Source of the DNA: Capricornis sumatraensis
Lineage: Eukaryota > Chordata > Mammalia > Artiodactyla > Bovidae
DNA length: 64,000 nucleotides
Reading direction: 5' to 3'
Assembly (NCBI RefSeq): GCF_032405125.1
Contig: NC_091072.1
Location: 8,955,001-9,019,000 of the forward strand
Made by a program: the position numbers and the translations under genes. Shown here in pieces: positions 1 through 12,100 of the stretch (position 1 is the stretch's first letter; the number at the start of each line of letters is the position of its first letter). The notes under the pieces were generated by a model. That model was not told the origin of the DNA, did not search any database, and worked only from the letters and a program-made list of their open reading frames with translations.

Positions 1-92
1 GCCCATGCACCACAATTAGAGAAAGACTTGTGCAGCAGCGAAGACCTAGGACAGCCAAAAATAAACAAATAAAATTATTATTTAAAAAAAAA
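1..92 (+). repeat. CHR-type SINE, 3' tail
   Basis: It ends with the typical tail (gcgaagacctaggacagcc then an A-rich run). The head lies outside the window. Confidence 0.8.
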
Positions 93-1785
93 GGCATAAA
101 GAAAGGGAAAAGAGAACAAAAAACCTGATAGGACAGAAGTAGAAATTAACAAATGATAGATTTAAACCTAACCATATTAATAATCTCATTACTGTAAATT
201 ATCTAAAAAAAAAAAAAACAAATTAAAAGGCAGATATAAAGGTTTCAACTATATACTGCCTACAGGAAATGTCTTTAAGTGTAAAAACACGAATTCCTTA
301 AAAGTCAAAGGGCGAGAAAACATAAACTATGCTAACGCTAATTAAAAGAAGACTGAAGTGGCTGTAGTAATAGCAAACAAGTAGATTTCAGAACAAAGAA
401 TATTATCAGGGATAAAGGAAACAATTTCATAAGGATAAGCAGTCCATCAAGAGGGCATTGCAGTCTTAAATGTTAACGAACCAGTAACATAGCTTTAAAA
501 TACATGAGCAAAATCTGAGAAAACCACAGTGAGGAATAGATAGGACCACAGTTATAGTGGGAGATTTCAATACCCCCATCTTGCTAATTGATAGAACAAG
601 TAGAAAAATGAGTACCCAAATAGATTTGAGCAACAGTCATTCACCTTGACCTGATTGACATTCATAGAATATTCCACCCAACGACAGCAGAATACACACT
701 CTTTTCAATTGCGCCTGGAACAAACTGACATAGATCATATTCTCAACCAGAGGTCCCCGACCCCTGGGCCACAGTCTACCTGTTAGGAACAGCAGGATTG
801 AGTGGTGGGCGAGTGAGCGAAGCCTCATCTGTTTGTACAGCTCTCCTCAACACCTGCATCACTGCTGGGGCCCCATCTCCTGTCAGAGCAACCGTGGTGT
901 TCGATTCTCAACAAATCGAACACAGTAAATGTAATGTGCTTGAATCGTCCTGAAATCATCTCCTGCACCCGGTTCATGAAAAAAATTGTCTTCCACGAAA
1001 CTGGCCCCTGGTGCCAAAAAGGTTGGAGACTATCGTCCTAGACTATAATGCAAGCCTTGATAAATATCAAAGAATTTAAGTCATTCAAAGTATATGCTCT
1101 GACCACAGTAAGTTAAATTACAAGGCAATAACCAAAAGATACGTAGGAACTCTCAGACATGTGGAAGCTAAATAATACAGTTCTAAGTAACCCGTGGGTC
1201 AAAGAAGAGAGCAAAAGGGAAATTAGAGAGTATTTTGAATCGAATGAAAATAAAAACATGAGATGGCAAAATGTATGGGATGCCAGCAAAGCAGTATTAG
1301 GGAGAAATTTATAGCACTAAACATCCACATTAGACAAGAGAAAAGTTCTCAAGTCAGTTACCTCAGGTTTGTAATATTTTAAGATATTCTAAAAAGAACA
1401 AATTAAACCCAAAGTAAGCAGAAGGAAGATAATAAAGATCAAAGCAGAAACTGATGAAACTACAAACAGAAAACACTAAAGAAAATCATTAAAACCGAAA
1501 GCTGGTTCTCTGAAATGATCGATAAATTGATAAGCATCCAGCCAGACTGATCATGAAAGAGAAGAAAAGAATTACATGTCAAGAATAAGAGGTAACATCA
1601 CTAAAGATTCTATAGGCAGCAAAAGGATGATAATAGTATGATAATTTTATTCCAGTAAATTTGAAAGCATAAGTGAGATTGACAAAGTTCTTGGAAAATA
1701 CCAACTATCAAAGCTCACACAGGAAGAAAGAGATATTTTGAATATAGTAAAGAAATTCAATGTATAATTTAAAACATTCCCACCA
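93..1785 (+). mobile_element. L1 LINE fragment (older copy), interrupted
   Basis: It carries degenerate L1 ORF2-type sequence in sense orientation, such as the run at 150-200 and 1490-1560. It is interrupted by a DNA transposon remnant (745-1040) and then by a younger L1 insertion at 1786. No long open frame survives. Confidence 0.8.
745..1040 (-). mobile_element. Non-autonomous DNA transposon remnant
   Basis: The ends read ggtccccgacccctgggcc and, reversed, ctttttggcaccaggggcc, typical of a common mammalian MER-type element with no coding capacity. I believe it is hAT-like but am not sure of the family name. A second copy lies at 10622-10832. Confidence 0.65.
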
Positions 1786-2797
1786 GTTTGTAAGTTGGTG
1801 CCACCACTGTTGGAGAAGGCAATGGCAACCCACTCCAGTACTCTTGCCTGGAAAATCCCATGGGCAGAGGAGGCTGGTAGGCTGCAGTCCATGGGGTTGC
1901 AAAGAGTCAGACACGACTGAGCGACTTCACGACTTCACTTTCACTTCTCACTTTCCTGCATTGGAGAAGGAAATGGCAATCCACTCCAATGTTCTTGCCT
2001 GGAGAATCCCAGGGACAGGGGAGCCTGGTGGGCTACCGTCTATGGGGTCGCACAGAGTTGGACACGACTGAAGCGACTTAGCAGCAGCAGCAGCAGCAGC
2101 TGCCACTATGGAAAATAGTACGGAGGTTCCTCAAAACACTAGTTGCCGTGTAATCCTGCAATCCTCCTACTCCACTCCTTTGGTGTATATCCAAACAAAA
2201 TTATTATTTGAAGATGCATGCACCCTAATGTTCGCTGAAGCACTATTTACAGTTGTCGAGACATGGAAACAACCTGTCCATCAACAGATGAATGGATAAA
2301 GAGGATGTGGTACACATATACAATGGAATATTACTCAGCCACGAAAAAGGATGAAATAATGCCATTTGCAGCAACATGGACGGACCCAGAAATTATCATG
2401 CTAGGTGCAGTAAGTCAGACAGAGAAAGAGAACTACCATGTCATGTCACTTATGTGTGGACTCTAGAATATGGCACAAATGAACTTATCTGTGAAACAAA
2501 AACAGATTCACAGACACAGAGAAAGGACTTGTGGTTGCCAGCGGGGAGGGGAGCTGGGGGAAGGGTGAACTGGGAGTTTGGGATCAGCAAATGCAAGCTA
2601 TTATGTACAGGATGGATAAGCAACAAGCTCCTACTGTATAGCACAGGGAACTTTATCTAATATCCTATGATAAAACAGAATGGCAAAGAATATGAAGAAT
2701 ATATATATATATAACTGAATGACTTTGCTGCACAGTGAAAATTAAGACAACATTGTAAATCAACTATACTTCGATAAAACAAATTAAAAAAAAAAAA
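1786..2797 (+). mobile_element. Nested L1 3' end insertion containing a Bov-tA pair
   Basis: A 10-bp target duplication, ATTCCCACCA, is at 1776-1785 and 2798-2807. The insert is an L1 ORF2 end and 3'UTR (2101-2797, ending in an A-run). A Bov-tA dimer at 1812-2100 split it later. Confidence 0.85.
1812..2100 (+). repeat. Bov-tA SINE, two units
   Basis: Two head-to-tail units each read ggagaaggnaatggcaaycc ... gacacgactgaagcgac. The second ends in a (CAG)n run at 2080-2100. Confidence 0.9.
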
Positions 2798-3464
2798 ATT
2801 CCCACCAAGAAAACTCCAAGCCTAGATGGCTTCACTGGCAAATGCTAGCAAACATTAAGGAAGAAATAACTCACTCAGAAAATTTTAAAGGACATAATGT
2901 TTCCCAGCTCATCCTATGAGGGCCGCTTTACATTTTTGGTCAAAAAGAAAAGGAAAGAAAGAAATCCATTAAAGAAAAAACTACAGGCCGAGAAGGAGTG
3001 AGCATTTATGCAGAAACTCTAAATTTTAGCAAATCCAAATCCAACATTATATAAAAGGACAATGCATCATGATCAAGTGGGGTTCATCCAAGGAATGCAA
3101 AATAGTTGAATATTCAAAAATAAATCAGCATCTGGTTTTGCTTGTAAGGATCGTGGATGTCACCACACCATGCTGACGACAATTAAAAGCTAAACACTTT
3201 GAAAAATCAGTAACTCTTCTAGAATCTGTAGGAGAAGTGAGGACTTAGGGCAAATTACTGTCCCCCAAATCAGACAGTCTGATCGGTGAATATAAAGAGT
3301 AGCAATTTACTGGAGCAGAGACCTAAAGGCATCTACAAAAAAACCTGAAGCTAACATTACACTTGATGGTGAAAGACTGAATGCTTTCCTCCCACATTCA
3401 GTAACAAGACAGCCATGCCCGCTCCTCCAGCTGCTGCTTTTTTCCTTTTCTTTTCTAAGTATTT

Positions 3465-3636
3465 ATTTGTTTGGCTGCACCTGGTCTTAGGCCACTCAGG
3501 TCTTCAATCTTCCTTGCAGTGTGTGGGCTCTCTTAGTTGCAGCATGCGATATCTTGTTCCCTGACCAGGAATGGAAACCCGGCCCCTTGCACTGGGAGTG
3601 AGGTGTCTTAGCCACTGGACCACCAGGGAAGTCCCA
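3465..3636 (-). repeat. CHR-type SINE
   Basis: A reverse-oriented copy ending gaccaccagggaagtccc (head) after the tctaagtatttatttgtttgg tail region. Inserted into L1. Confidence 0.8.
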
Positions 3637-4008
3637 CTACCCCTGCTTCTGTTCAGCACTGTCCTTGAGGTGCCACTGGTACAATAAGGCAAGTTAGAGA
3701 AATAAGAGGCAGCTAGATTGGAGAGGAAGAAGTAAACTGTCTTTGTTCACGGACAACGTGATGTATATAAAAATCCGATGGAAGCTAACAAATGAGTTTG
3801 ATGAGGTTGCAGGATACAATTTCAGTATATAAAAAAATCAATTGAATCCTATATACTAGCAGTGGAAAAGTACAAACTGAAATTGAAAAAAAAAATAGCC
3901 TTTACAATAGCATTGAAAAAATAGAAATACTTGGAGGTGAATCTGATAAAAGATGTAGAAGATATACGCTGAAAACTACAAAACACTGCTGAGAGAAATT
4001 AAAGAAGA

Positions 4009-4112
4009 CCTGAGCAAACTCCAGGAGATAGTGGAGGACAGAGGAGCCTGATGTGCTGCAGTCCATGGAGTCACCAAGAGTTGGATACGACTCAGTGACT
4101 GAGCAACGACAA
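4009..4112 (+). repeat. Bov-tA SINE fragment in L1
   Basis: Contains gaggacagaggagcctg and gcagtccatggagtcac. L1 sequence resumes directly after it (aaataaatggagagatac). Confidence 0.75.
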
Positions 4113-4335
4113 ATAAATGGAGAGATACACTGTTCTCATGGGTCAGAAGACTCAGTACTGTTGTCTGTTCTCCCTGAAATGATCTAAATATCTGATGCAG
4201 CCCAATCAAATCCCAGTAGGCTTTTTTTGTGAAAAGTGAACAAAGTTGTTCTAAAATTTATATGGAAAAGACCTAGAACATCCAAAACAACTTTGAAAAA
4301 GGACAAAGTTGAAGGATTTACAGTGACTTCAAGAA

Positions 4336-4447
4336 ATAGCAATCCACTCCAGTATTCTTGCCTGGAAAATCCCACGGACACAGGAGCCTGGGGGACTGTA
4401 GTCCATGGGGTCACAAAAGAGTCAGACACAACTTGGTGACTGAACAA
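4336..4447 (+). repeat. Bov-tA SINE fragment in L1
   Basis: Contains caatccactccagtattc and gtagtccatggggtcac; the flanks are L1. Confidence 0.8.
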
Positions 4448-5579
4448 GAAGATTTATTACAAAGCAACAGTGACCAATACAGTGTGGTATCACCATAAAG
4501 ACAGATAAGTCAGTGAGTCCAGACATAGAACCGCACATACAGGAACAACTGATATTCAGCAAAGAGAATTCAGTGGATCATTTTTACCACACATCATGCT
4601 GGAGCAATTAGAAATTTACATGCAGAAATGCACTTCGAGTCATACCTTACATCACATACAAAAATCAAACTAGATCATAGATCAAATGTAAAACCTGAAA
4701 CTATAAAACTTCTTGATTAAAACATAAGAAAAAAAAAAAAAGCCTTAGAGATCTTGGATAAGGCAAAGCACAGCCCACAAAAGAACAAATCAACAAGTTG
4801 GACTTCATCAAAAACTTCTGCCCTTCAAAATGCACTACAAAAAATGGGGGGAAAACCACAAGCTACTGATTGGAAGAAAGTATTGGCAAATAATCATCTG
4901 CTATAGGACTTGTATCCACAATATATAAAGAGCTCTCAAAACTCAATAATTTAAAAAACCCACGCTTTAGAATGAGCATAAGATTTTAACTTAACCAAGA
5001 AGATATACAAATGGCAAACAAGCACACACAAAAATACTCAGCATTATTAGTCATCAGGGAAATACAAATTAAAACTATTCATATAAGGAGCTACACTACA
5101 CATCTCTAAGGAGAGTTAGAGTGAAAAAGACTCACCATATCAAGTGCTGAGGATGTGGAGAACTTGGGACCCCCATGCACTGCTGGTGGGAATGCAAATG
5201 GGACACTTGGGAAAAAACTTTGGTTGTTTTTTAAAAGTTACAGATATCCCTACAGTGTGACCTAGTCATTCAGCAAAAACAATGGATGAATTGTAAATAC
5301 ATGCAACAACATGGATGAAGTTAAGCTGAGTTAAAAACAAAAACAAAAAAACAGACACAAAGATTCCACACTGAATTAGATAAAATTCTGGCAAATGCAA
5401 CTGATGTACCGTGACCGAAAGCAGATTAGTGGTTACCTGGGGGCAGGGTGGCAGGAGGAAGGACTGCAAAGAAGCCTGAGGAAAACTTTCAGGGAGGATG
5501 AACGGCCCCCTCGTCACTGTGCTGATGGTTTGTTTCCTGGGTGTTTCCCTGTGTCTGAAATTATCAGATTATCTACTTT

Positions 5580-5856
5580 GCTGCTGCTGCTGCTAAGTCG
5601 CTTCAGTCATGTCCGACTCTGTGCAACCCCATAGACGGCAGCCCACCAGGCTCCACCGTCCCTGGGATTCTCCAGGCAAGAACACTGGAGTGGGTTGCCA
5701 TTTCTTTCTCCAATGCATGAAAGTGAAAAGTGAAAGTGAAGTCACTCAGTCGTGTCTGACTCCTAGCGACCTCATGGACTGCAGCCTTCCAGGCTCCTCT
5801 GTCCATGGGATTTTCCAGGCAAGAGTACTGGAGTGGGGTGCCATCGCCTTCTCCGG
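5580..5856 (-). repeat. Bov-tA SINE dimer with target duplication
   Basis: Two reverse units. The flanking duplication TTATCTACTTT is at 5569-5579 and 5857-5867. Confidence 0.92.
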
Positions 5857-5880
5857 TTATCTACTTTAAATGCATGCATT

Positions 5881-6222
5881 TAGGGCTTCCTGCATGGCTC
5901 ATGGAGTGATAAAGAGTCCATCTACCAACCTAAGGGACACGGGTTCAATCCCTGGTTCAGGAAGATCCCACATGCCACGGAGCAGCTACACCCGTGTGCC
6001 ATAACTTCTGAGCCTTTGCTCTACAGCCTGGGAGCCACAATTCTTGAGCGCACATGCCTCAGCTGCTGAAGCCTGCACACCCTGAAGCCTGTGCTCCACA
6101 ACAAGAGAAGCCACCACAATGAGAAGGCCTCGCATGGTAACTAGAGAGTAGCCCCCTTCGCCGCAACTAGAGAAAAGCCTGCAGAGCAACGAAGACCCAG
6201 CACAGCCAAATAAATTATATAT
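5881..6222 (+). repeat. CHR-type SINE, near full length
   Basis: The head is gggcttcctgcatggctc and the body holds the tRNA-like B-box (ggttcaatccctg). The tail is gaagacccagcacagcc followed by an AT run. Confidence 0.88.
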
Positions 6223-7097
6223 ATATAATGTGCATTTATCATATGCCAACTGTACCTCCATGAAGCTATCTTTAAAACATTGTATTGGCAAAATCTAGAA
6301 CCACTCTGTGTCCCTTAGGCTAAATCTCTAGTTTCCTCATCTATAAGGTAGGAGTAATATTGTGACAAATAAAAATAACATGTTGGATATACTTTCATGA
6401 GAGAGAACTCAATTAGTAATGGTAATAATGGAATAATGCTTTCAAGAATAATAACAAGAAGAAAACTAATTATGTGATTCTTAAACCGCCTGCTCACCTC
6501 TCCCTGCAGAGGTTTCTGTGGAGGGTTGGAAGGCCGTGGCCCTGGTTTCCCAGTTCGGTCATAATCTCACACATGATGACTCAGCGTCACTACTGTGGGA
6601 AGCTCCGATGCACACGTGTCCTCCACCCTCCGCTTTGTCCCTCCCAGTTTGGCCAGAGCTGGGGGGCTCCCTTGGTCCCGGTCACTGCACAGCCCTCCCG
6701 CCAGGTCACACCACCCCCAGATACCATGGTTTCTTCCTCCTTCTCCTAATTTGGGGATGCAAAGCCAAGTAGACGTGTAGGAGTCTTGTAGGTCAGGCAG
6801 GAGGAAAGCTCCCATGGAAGATGAGAGTCAAGCACGTAGCTTGGTTGCCCGCAGCCTTGCACACCTGTCCTGGCTAGCCGTTGCCATTTCATGACTTACG
6901 GGCGAGGTCATCCGTCCTGGCTTCCGTGTCCCTCCCGTATCTGAAGGCTCCGCATAGGGACAGGCTCCTTGTCCTCTGAGTGGACAGTCCTGGGAACCAG
7001 CTCGGGAGATCATGGGGCAGATTCAGAGATGGAGAATCCAGGTGAGCTGGAGTCATTGGGAAAACGTGAAAGAAAGAGGAGGAAGAGAACCTGCCGC

Positions 7098-7129
<32 letters not shown>

Positions 7130-8573
7130 CGCGCACCTGTGTGTTTATAGTCCCCAACCCTTTAGCACATACGGGGCCTGCCATGGAGACAGACCTCAGT
7201 ATTTTTTGGTGGGAGAAGTGAGGGAGAGGACAGCTGAGCTCTGTCAGAAGTCTAGCAGCTGGAGGGCAGGAGCTGAGGCCCAGCTGGGCATGAGGTGCAC
7301 TGGTCTGGCCAGGAGGGGGGCGGAAAGCCTGGACACAGTGGAGGGGGCCGAGTGACGTCGAGTGGCGGGATGGAGAGTGTGGACATTGTGTTAGGGGCCT
7401 CTCTGGGCTGCGGGAAAGGCCCCTGGAGGCCCTGCAGGGCAGCCCACCTACGCCGCAGGTCCCTCTGGGCTCTGCCGGATCTTCAGAGGTTGTGGGCACA
7501 GGCGTGCACCCGGGGCCCCAGACTAGCTGGACCCAGTGGAGAATCTTGGCCTCTAGCCCTTCCCCTGACTGTGGATGAGCACCGGCTCCAAAGCAAGGGC
7601 AGTGATTCCTTTCCTCACCTCAGTTAGAGGAGGGCTGAGGCTCCTAACACACACACCTATCTCACACTCACGCCTGCACCCCCACAGGATCCTAACATCT
7701 CCATACCAGACCCAATCAGGAAACTGTCCGAGGGCAGGGTCCGGGCACGTCCCCAGGGAACAGGCGTGGGACCAGGCTGCGGTCAGGGGCCCGGGCCCTC
7801 TGGCTCCCTGCCCCTCTGGCTCCCTGCCCACGGGTTCATGGCTGACCCGGCCGGACTAGGCAGACTTCCGAGGGAGCAGTGATGTGCCTGGCACCTCGTG
7901 GGCCCTCTGACCCGGCCTCCGGCTGTTAACCCTGGAGGACCCCCCACCCCCCGCCAACCTCGGTGCCGCTTTAGACCCTTCCCAGTTCCTGGAATCCGTA
8001 CGCCGCTGCTCGCAGACGGCTGACCCCATCCCAAACCTCCTCGGGGTTTCCCGTTTGGCCACCGCGATGAGGTCTGCGGATGCTCTCTGTGCTCGCCAGA
8101 CGGCCCCCTACAACCCCTGGCGAGGGCACAGTCACCCACAGTGGCTCTGGGGTTGCACCCCTCCCTTGGAGGTGCCTCCCTAACAGAGGCCCCTCGCCCC
8201 TGCCCAGAGCTGTGCCCAGGCGACGTGGGTGCAACGAGAGAGCAGTCCCTCCTTCCGCAAGGCTGTCAGAAGGCTAGGGCGCAAGCCTTTGGATCAAGGT
8301 GTCTTGATCCTGCTCTGGACTCGGAAGAGCAAGCGTTCCATCCTCTTCTCTTGGCGTCCAGCCTCCACCCCCAGCTTGCCCCGCGCCCCGCGCCCCAGAG
8401 CCTTGTCCTCTTGCCCACGTGCCTGGGCAGCAGCCACAAGGCTTGGGCAGCCCCGCCCTGGAATGCGCATGCCCGATCGTGGCCGAGCCTGTGCGCGAGT
8501 GAGTGGCCCTGCACGTGCGCGCGCGTGATGGAGGGCGTCGCTGGAGCATGTCGTCCTCTGTCTGCCCATCCAG
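6223..8573. other. ANK1: ANK1 intron, mostly unique sequence
   Basis: No exon of ANK1 was found here. A (GT)n tract lies at 7098-7130. The second half is GC-rich with several overlapping open frames on both strands that show no recognisable protein. The acceptor of the large exon closes the interval. Confidence 0.6.
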
Positions 8574-9132
8574 GTTACTCGTCGCTGCAGGACGAGCTGC
8601 TGTCCCCCGCCTCCCTGCACTACGCGCTCCCCTCTCCGCTGCGCGCAGACCAGTACTGGAACGAGGTGGCCGTCCTAGACGCCATCCCCTTGGCGGGCAC
8701 GGAGCATGACGCCCTGCTGGAGATGTCTGACATGCAGGTGTGGTCCGCGGGCCTCACGCCCTCGCTGGTCACTGCTGAGGACTCCTCTCTGGAGTGCAGC
8801 AAGGCCGAGGACTCGGACGCCACCGGGCACGAGTGGAAGCTGGAGGGAGCACTCTCCGAGGGACCCCGGGGTCCCACCTTGGGCTCTCTGGACCTCGTGG
8901 AGGACGACACGGTGGATTCAGATGCCACAAATGGCCTTATCGATTTGCTTGACCAGGAGGAAGGTCAGAGGTCAGAAGAGAAGCTGCCAGGTCATGAGAG
9001 GCAGGAGGACTCAACAAGTGCAGGGCAGGACTCAGAGCGTGAAGTGTCTCTTGTTTCAGGCCAGCAGAGGGTACATGCCCGCATCTCAGAAACCCCCACA
9101 GTGAGTTGGGCGACGGACTCGAGCCAGGACAG
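8574..9132 (+). CDS. ANK1: ANK1 large regulatory-domain exon (559 nt)
   Basis: The acceptor is tgcccatccag and the donor is GTAAGG at 9133. It encodes about 186 residues of the acidic ankyrin regulatory domain, with recognisable stretches such as YWNEVAVLDAIPLAG, MSDMQVWSAGLTPSL and VEDDTVDSDATNGLIDLL. The frame is open throughout. The upstream open frame from 8141 is intron read-through, because the acceptor lies at 8572-8573 and similarity begins only there. An internal acceptor at 9058-9059 would remove exactly 162 codons (see findings). Confidence 0.95.
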
Positions 9133-12100
9133 GTAAGGGCAAGCGCTGGGCTGCTGGGCGGGGTGCCTTTTGCCGTCCTGGGCTTCCGGGGGGGGGGGGG
9201 GAGGTCCTGTGCCTGGCAGTGAGTAAGGAGGGACTTTTATATGCTGCTGCCCCCAAAACCTTGTGTGCCAAACGCCCTGGAGGAAATAATTCAGTAAGGT
9301 GCCGGCATGCAGGCCTCTGTGTTGTGATAAAGACTGGAGCTGTGTCTGCAAAGGCCAGTCCTTCCCCGAACCACCCACCCCCTAACTCCTGTGCAGCCCC
9401 CAGGAGAGAGGCTGGGGGTGTTGGGATGGGGAAAGCGATTGTCAGGCTGGGACAAGCCACAGCCCTGGCAGTACAGCAGAGCCGGGGGCCCTGGGCCCCG
9501 GGCCCCGGTCGCTGCTGTGTTGATTGTTGAAAGCAAACCATAATTGGAAACGTGGAAGCTCCAGGGCCCAGGCAAGCGGGTGGGCAGTCACAGGGCCTGC
9601 ATGTGACGGAGCTGATAAGGCTGCCCTTTCTAGTTACGCCTCTCTGGAGGAGCGAGGCCGATTGGACTTATCTGGGCGGGACAAAGTTTCAGCTGTTGAA
9701 GATGGTTCCTCTCCTGGGTAGCTCCTGGCCACGCTTCCCGCCATGAGAAGGCCTGGGACTCAGCCAGGCTGGCAGTGCAGGCGGAAGGGCCTCGTGCACC
9801 TCGGTGGACACAGAGTGTCCAGGCTGCGTCCATGCAATGGAGAGCCCGCCGCACCCTGGCGCTTGGCCTAAGTGCAGAGGGGTCTTGGGGCGAGAGCGAG
9901 ACAGACCGACAGACGAGTGACAGGTATCACTGTGGCCTCTGGGGCTGGCCCAGGAAGGGCGTGGCCAAGGCCCTCTCCTCTCTGTTGCTTTGCTCCTCAG
10001 TTTCCCCAAAGCACACACGGTTCTTGTGCTCCCGGGAGGCCACGGCCACCCCCGTGGAGCTCAGGTCCGGCCGGACCGTGGGAAACCTGCTCCCCTTTCC
10101 CCTTCTCACCCGTGTGCCCCTCCCAGAAGCCCTGGCAGATGGCACCTCCCCAGGGAGGAGCTGCTCAGTGTGGCCCCATCCCCCAGCAGGACGGCAAACA
10201 AGGCTGTATAGGAGACAGGATAGCCGGGATTCATTCATTGCCCCAGATGAACCCTTTGATTCTTGAGGAAAATTGGGCAGGCTGAGCAGTGAGGATCCAA
10301 GGTGAAATTGGGCCTCCTAAGCACCTGCAGTGGCCCTTTGCTCAACAAGCATGGATTGGATGCCCGTGTGTGCTGGCCACGGCACTGCTGTGACAGCAGC
10401 GTCCCTAGACAGGGACTAGGGGCCTGGCGGCCAAGCCTCAGAGCATGACCGGCGGGCTCTGTGACCTGGGCCAGCCCTCCCGTGGGGACAGATGGATTTC
10501 ATTCATTCACCCGATAGTGTGTATTGAGGCCAGCTGTGTGCCAGGCCCCTGTGCAGATGCCTCCAAGCCAGGGTTGTGGCCTTAAGCAAAACACTGTCCC
10601 CACCCGCAAGAAATTTATGTTCTTGTGCAGCGGTCCCCAACCTTTTTTGGCACCAAGGACCGATTTCGTGGAAGACAGTTTTTCCATGAAGTGGGGGCGA
10701 GGGGGATGGTTTGGGGATGATTCAAGTGCATTGCATTACTGAGCCCTTTATTTCTATTCTGATTACATCAGCTCCACCTCAGATCATGGGGCACTGGATT
10801 CTGGAGGTGGGGGACCCCTGTTCTGGGGAGGGGGGAAGCTGACAATAAAGTTAAAGTAAACGGAATGGAAACTAATTTTAAAAAAGAAATGCTCATTAGT
10901 GCCAAGTGCTGAAAAGAAAAAATAAAGCAGGAAAGGAAAAGAAAAAAGAAAACAGGAAAAGGGAAGGTTGGAATTATAGAGAAGGCGGCCAGGGACACCT
11001 GAGAGTGACTCAGAGGAGGACGTAAAGGAATTCAGGTGACAAGCCCTGTGAGCATCTGAGCAGAGGTGCCCTCAGAGGCTCTGTTGGTGCAAAGGCCTTG
11101 GAGCAGAGCACACCCACTGCACTCAGGGACAGCAAGGAGCTGGCTGCGCCCGGAGCAGGGTGATCAGAGAGGTGGTGGGGCCCGACATGGCAGGCCTTGG
11201 GGTCCTAGAAGGACTGTGGTGCTTCTTGGGTGGGATGGAGAACCATCAGAGGGTTTTGAGCAGAGATCCAAGGTGATCGGGCCACAGCCAGATGCGGCCA
11301 GGAGTAGAGGCAGAGAGACGAGCTGCAGGAAAGAGTCTGCAGTGACGTGGACCCAGATGGTTGGCTGGGAGTAGTCATGCTCAGGATGTATTTTTGGAAG
11401 TGGAATCCCAAGGATTTGCTGGCAAAGAAGATGTAGCAATTGAGAGAAAGAGGGGGTGTCCCAGAGGACACAGGTGAGCTTGAGCTGACACCTGAAGGAC
11501 CCAGGGTGCTGGAACAGGCATGGGGAAGAGCCCCTCAGTGAAGTTGAGCCCCCGAGATGCCCATCAGAGACCTCCAGGGCAGGTGTCGAGGAGGCTCTCG
11601 GACACACAGGCCTGCAGCTCAGGGAAAAGCTGCTGGGGACCTGCCGGCGGGCTTAAAGCCACGGGTTGAATGACCTCACCTGGGAAGCGGGTGTAGACAG
11701 GGAGAGAGGTCTGAGAGCTGAGCCTGGGCCTTTCCAGGGTCAGATGCCGGGGAAGTTAGGAGGAGACACAGAGGACACTGAGAAGGGACAGCCAGCGAGG
11801 GAGGGAGGAGCAGGCACGTGTGTTCCCGAGGCTGCGGGAGAGCCTGCTTCGAGGGGCGGGGGGGCTCTTCTCACCAACTGAGCCCTGGCGTGAGGACTGT
11901 GGGGTGGGAGCTGGATGGCGGGTATGGAGACCCCCAATGACCAGGCCATCTCGGGGCCACAGGAGCGGAGGTGTCCACTCAGAGGACGGGGCCCAGTGGC
12001 ACTGGCGTCCGTGTCTCTCTGGATGGGGCAGATGCTGTGTGATGGTTCATGCCCTCCCAGCCTCCAGAGCGCAGGGCAGGCTCCGGACGGGGAGGACCCC

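Larger units (their letters stand above)
2798..5579 (+). mobile_element. L1 LINE, continuation of the older copy
   Basis: It carries L1 ORF2-like sequence in sense: nnttcatccaaggaatgcaa at about 3085, the region at 3840-4010, and the 3' part (tgcactgctggtgggaatg) at about 5178. It is broken by a CHR SINE (3465-3636), two Bov-tA pieces and a Bov-tA dimer. Many stops; not functional. Confidence 0.8.

Noticed and set aside
1647..2660. Several short open frames in the first kilobases
   Set aside because: They are translations of Bov-tA SINEs and L1 3' ends, not genes.
6969..7499. Open frames around the (GT)n tract at 7.1 kb, with a donor-like site near 7030
   Set aside because: No match to ankyrin regulatory or death-domain sequence, and the frames are driven by the repeat.
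8141..8573. 5' extension of the open frame into the large ANK1 exon
   Set aside because: A clear acceptor ends at 8573 and ankyrin similarity begins only after it; the upstream part is intron.
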